NCBI GenBank assembly: GCA_905210885.1
Contig: CAJLYO010000110.1
Location: 1 to 6,131 of the forward strand
DNA length: 6,131 nucleotides
From: an uncultured Eubacteriales bacterium
GTDB lineage: Bacteria; Bacillota; Clostridia; Monoglobales; Firm-18
Direction of reading: 5' to 3'
The notes under the pieces were generated by a model. It did not search any database. It saw only the letters and a program-made list of their open reading frames with translations, and had not been told where the DNA came from. Made by a program: the position numbers and the translations under genes. Numbering within the stretch: position 1 is the stretch's first letter; the number at the start of each line of letters is the position of its first letter. Shown here in pieces: positions 5,261 to 6,131 of the stretch.

Positions 5261-5293
5261 AAAAAAACGGCGGCATTTAACCTGCCGTCGTTT
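5261..5293 (-). terminator. Intrinsic terminator after recR
   Basis: On the - strand AACGACGGCA (5292-5283) pairs with TGCCGCCGTT (5275-5266) with one A-C mismatch and a seven-base loop. The second arm runs into seven T (5267-5261). It starts nine bases after the recR stop and lies before the tetR promoter, separating the two units. Confidence 0.88.
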
Positions 5294-5301
5294 CATGTTA
5301 T

Positions 5302-5898
5302 TTATATTTCACGTCTGCCTTCTATTGCTTTTGTTATAGTCATTTCGTCGGCATACTCCAAATCTCCGCCCACGGGGACGCCGTTTGCAATACGTGTTGT
5401 TTTAATTCCCAGCGGCTTTATAAGTTTTGCAATATACATTGCCGTTGCCTCCCCCTCTATGTTGGGGTTGGTAGCCACAATTACCTCTTTTACCGTATCG
5501 TCAAGCCTTGAAACAAGCTCCTTAAGCTTAATATCCGAAGGTCCGATACCGTCCATAGGCGATATGGCACCGTGCAAAACGTGATACAAGCCGTGGTATT
5601 CATGGGTTTTTTCTATCAAAACCGCGTCCTTAGGGCTTTCCACAACGCAAATAATGCTTTTGTCGCGGGTATCATCGCCGCATATTTCGCAGACGTCACC
5701 GTCTGTTATATTTTGGCATATACTGCAATACTTAATTTTTGTAGCCGCGCCGATTAAAGCGTCGGCAAACTCGCGCGCATACTCTTTCGGCGAATTAAGT
5801 ATAAAAAACGCAAGCCTCTGCGCGGTTTTATGTCCTATGCCGGGTAAAGCCTCAAACTGCTCTATAAGCCTTGCCAGCGGCTCAACATATCCGTTCAT
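5302..5898 (-). CDS. recR: Recombination mediator protein RecR
   Basis: The 198-residue protein has every RecR part in order and normal length. A helix-hairpin-helix LPGIGHKTAQRLAF at 18-31 contacts DNA. A four-cysteine zinc finger uses Cys58, 61, 70 and 73. The Toprim domain begins ICVVESPKDA at 83-92 and continues with HGAISPMDGIGP at 109-120. The C-terminal block GVPVGGDLEYADEMT at 173-187 follows. RecR forms ring tetramers and, with RecO and RecF, helps load RecA on gapped single-stranded DNA during repair. The ATG overlaps the stop of the upstream ybaB gene by one base (TAATG), typical of the dnaX-ybaB-recR cluster; the upstream ribosome binding site is weak, so coupling is likely. Nothing is unusual in the gene. 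Confidence 0.97.
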   Translation of the reverse strand: MNGYVEPLARLIEQFEALPGIGHKTAQRLAFFILNSPKEYAREFADALIGAATKIKYCSICQNITDGDVCEICGDDTRDKSIICVVESPKDAVLIEKTHEYHGLYHVLHGAISPMDGIGPSDIKLKELVSRLDDTVKEVIVATNPNIEGEATAMYIAKLIKPLGIKTTRIANGVPVGGDLEYADEMTITKAIEGRREI

Positions 5899-6131
5899 TA
5901 AAACAGCCCCGGAATATTAATTCCGCCGGTAACCTTTTCAAGCTCCTGCGCCGAAAGCTCGTCCACTTTTGTAACCGCGTCATTAACTGCCGCAATTATC
6001 AAATCCTGGAGCATTTCGATATCGTCCGGGTCACATGCCTCGGGCTTTATATTTACTGCGGTAAGAAGGCGTTTTCCGCTCATTGTAACGGTTACCGCAC
6101 CGCCGCCGGAAGTGCCTTCAACAGAGCTGTT
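5898..6131 (-). CDS. YbaB/EbfC-family nucleoid-associated protein (partial, N-terminus outside window)
   Basis: The frame is open to the window edge and gives the last 77 of about 110 residues. It contains EGTSGGGAVTVTMSGKR, then PDDIEMLQDLIIAAVNDA, and ends GGINIPGLF, all hallmarks of the YbaB/EbfC family. These small homodimeric proteins bind DNA without strong sequence preference and may affect nucleoid structure or recombination; they sit next to recR in many bacteria. An internal ATG at 6083 is not the start, because family motifs continue upstream of it. The missing N-terminal third should contain the coiled helix. Confidence 0.93.
   Translation of the reverse strand, partial: NSSVEGTSGGGAVTVTMSGKRLLTAVNIKPEACDPDDIEMLQDLIIAAVNDAVTKVDELSAQELEKVTGGINIPGLF

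Overview
The window looks like chromosomal DNA from a low-to-mid GC member of the Firmicutes, probably class Clostridia. The reasons are the gene order glucokinase-murB-rapZ-yvcK, the recR gene preceded by a YbaB/EbfC gene, perfect sigma-A-type promoters, strong AGGAGG-type ribosome binding sites and tRNAs with encoded CCA. This placement is an inference from gene order and motifs; no database was searched.

Left part, + strand (1-2866): the last 12 codons of a ROK-family glucokinase, then murB (cell-wall precursor reductase), rapZ (P-loop nucleotide-binding regulator) and yvcK (UDP-sugar-binding CofD-like regulator). The genes are tightly packed; murB and rapZ share an ATGA. Together they link sugar phosphorylation and UDP-GlcNAc metabolism to peptidoglycan synthesis. 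The whiA gene that commonly follows yvcK in Firmicutes is not here. murB has a good ribosome binding site but no ATG, GTG or TTG at the matching distance; the best candidate start is an ATT.

Middle (2867-3166): a near-perfect promoter with A/T tracts upstream drives a two-tRNA unit, tRNA-Glu(CTC) and an elongator-type tRNA(CAT). It has a hairpin at the transcript 5' end, another between the tRNAs, and a strong intrinsic terminator at the end.

Accessory stretch (3167-5230, genes on the - strand): this region carries the unusual material. A TetR-family regulator has a perfect promoter and a palindromic operator placed over its start site. One base after it lies a chimeric gene, in which a signal peptide and part of an S-layer-homology (SLH) domain are joined in frame to the C-terminal half of an FtsX/MacB-type ABC permease. 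No ATPase gene is present. Downstream are a broken piece of a phage-type holin gene and an unidentified coding scrap in another frame, ending at an intrinsic terminator. I read this as an accessory locus worn down by deletions, although the chimeric reading frame is intact and could make a membrane protein of sensible topology.

Right part, - strand (5261-6131): recR (recombination mediator), overlapping by one base with a partial ybaB/ebfC gene that runs off the window edge, followed by an intrinsic terminator. This is ordinary housekeeping DNA.
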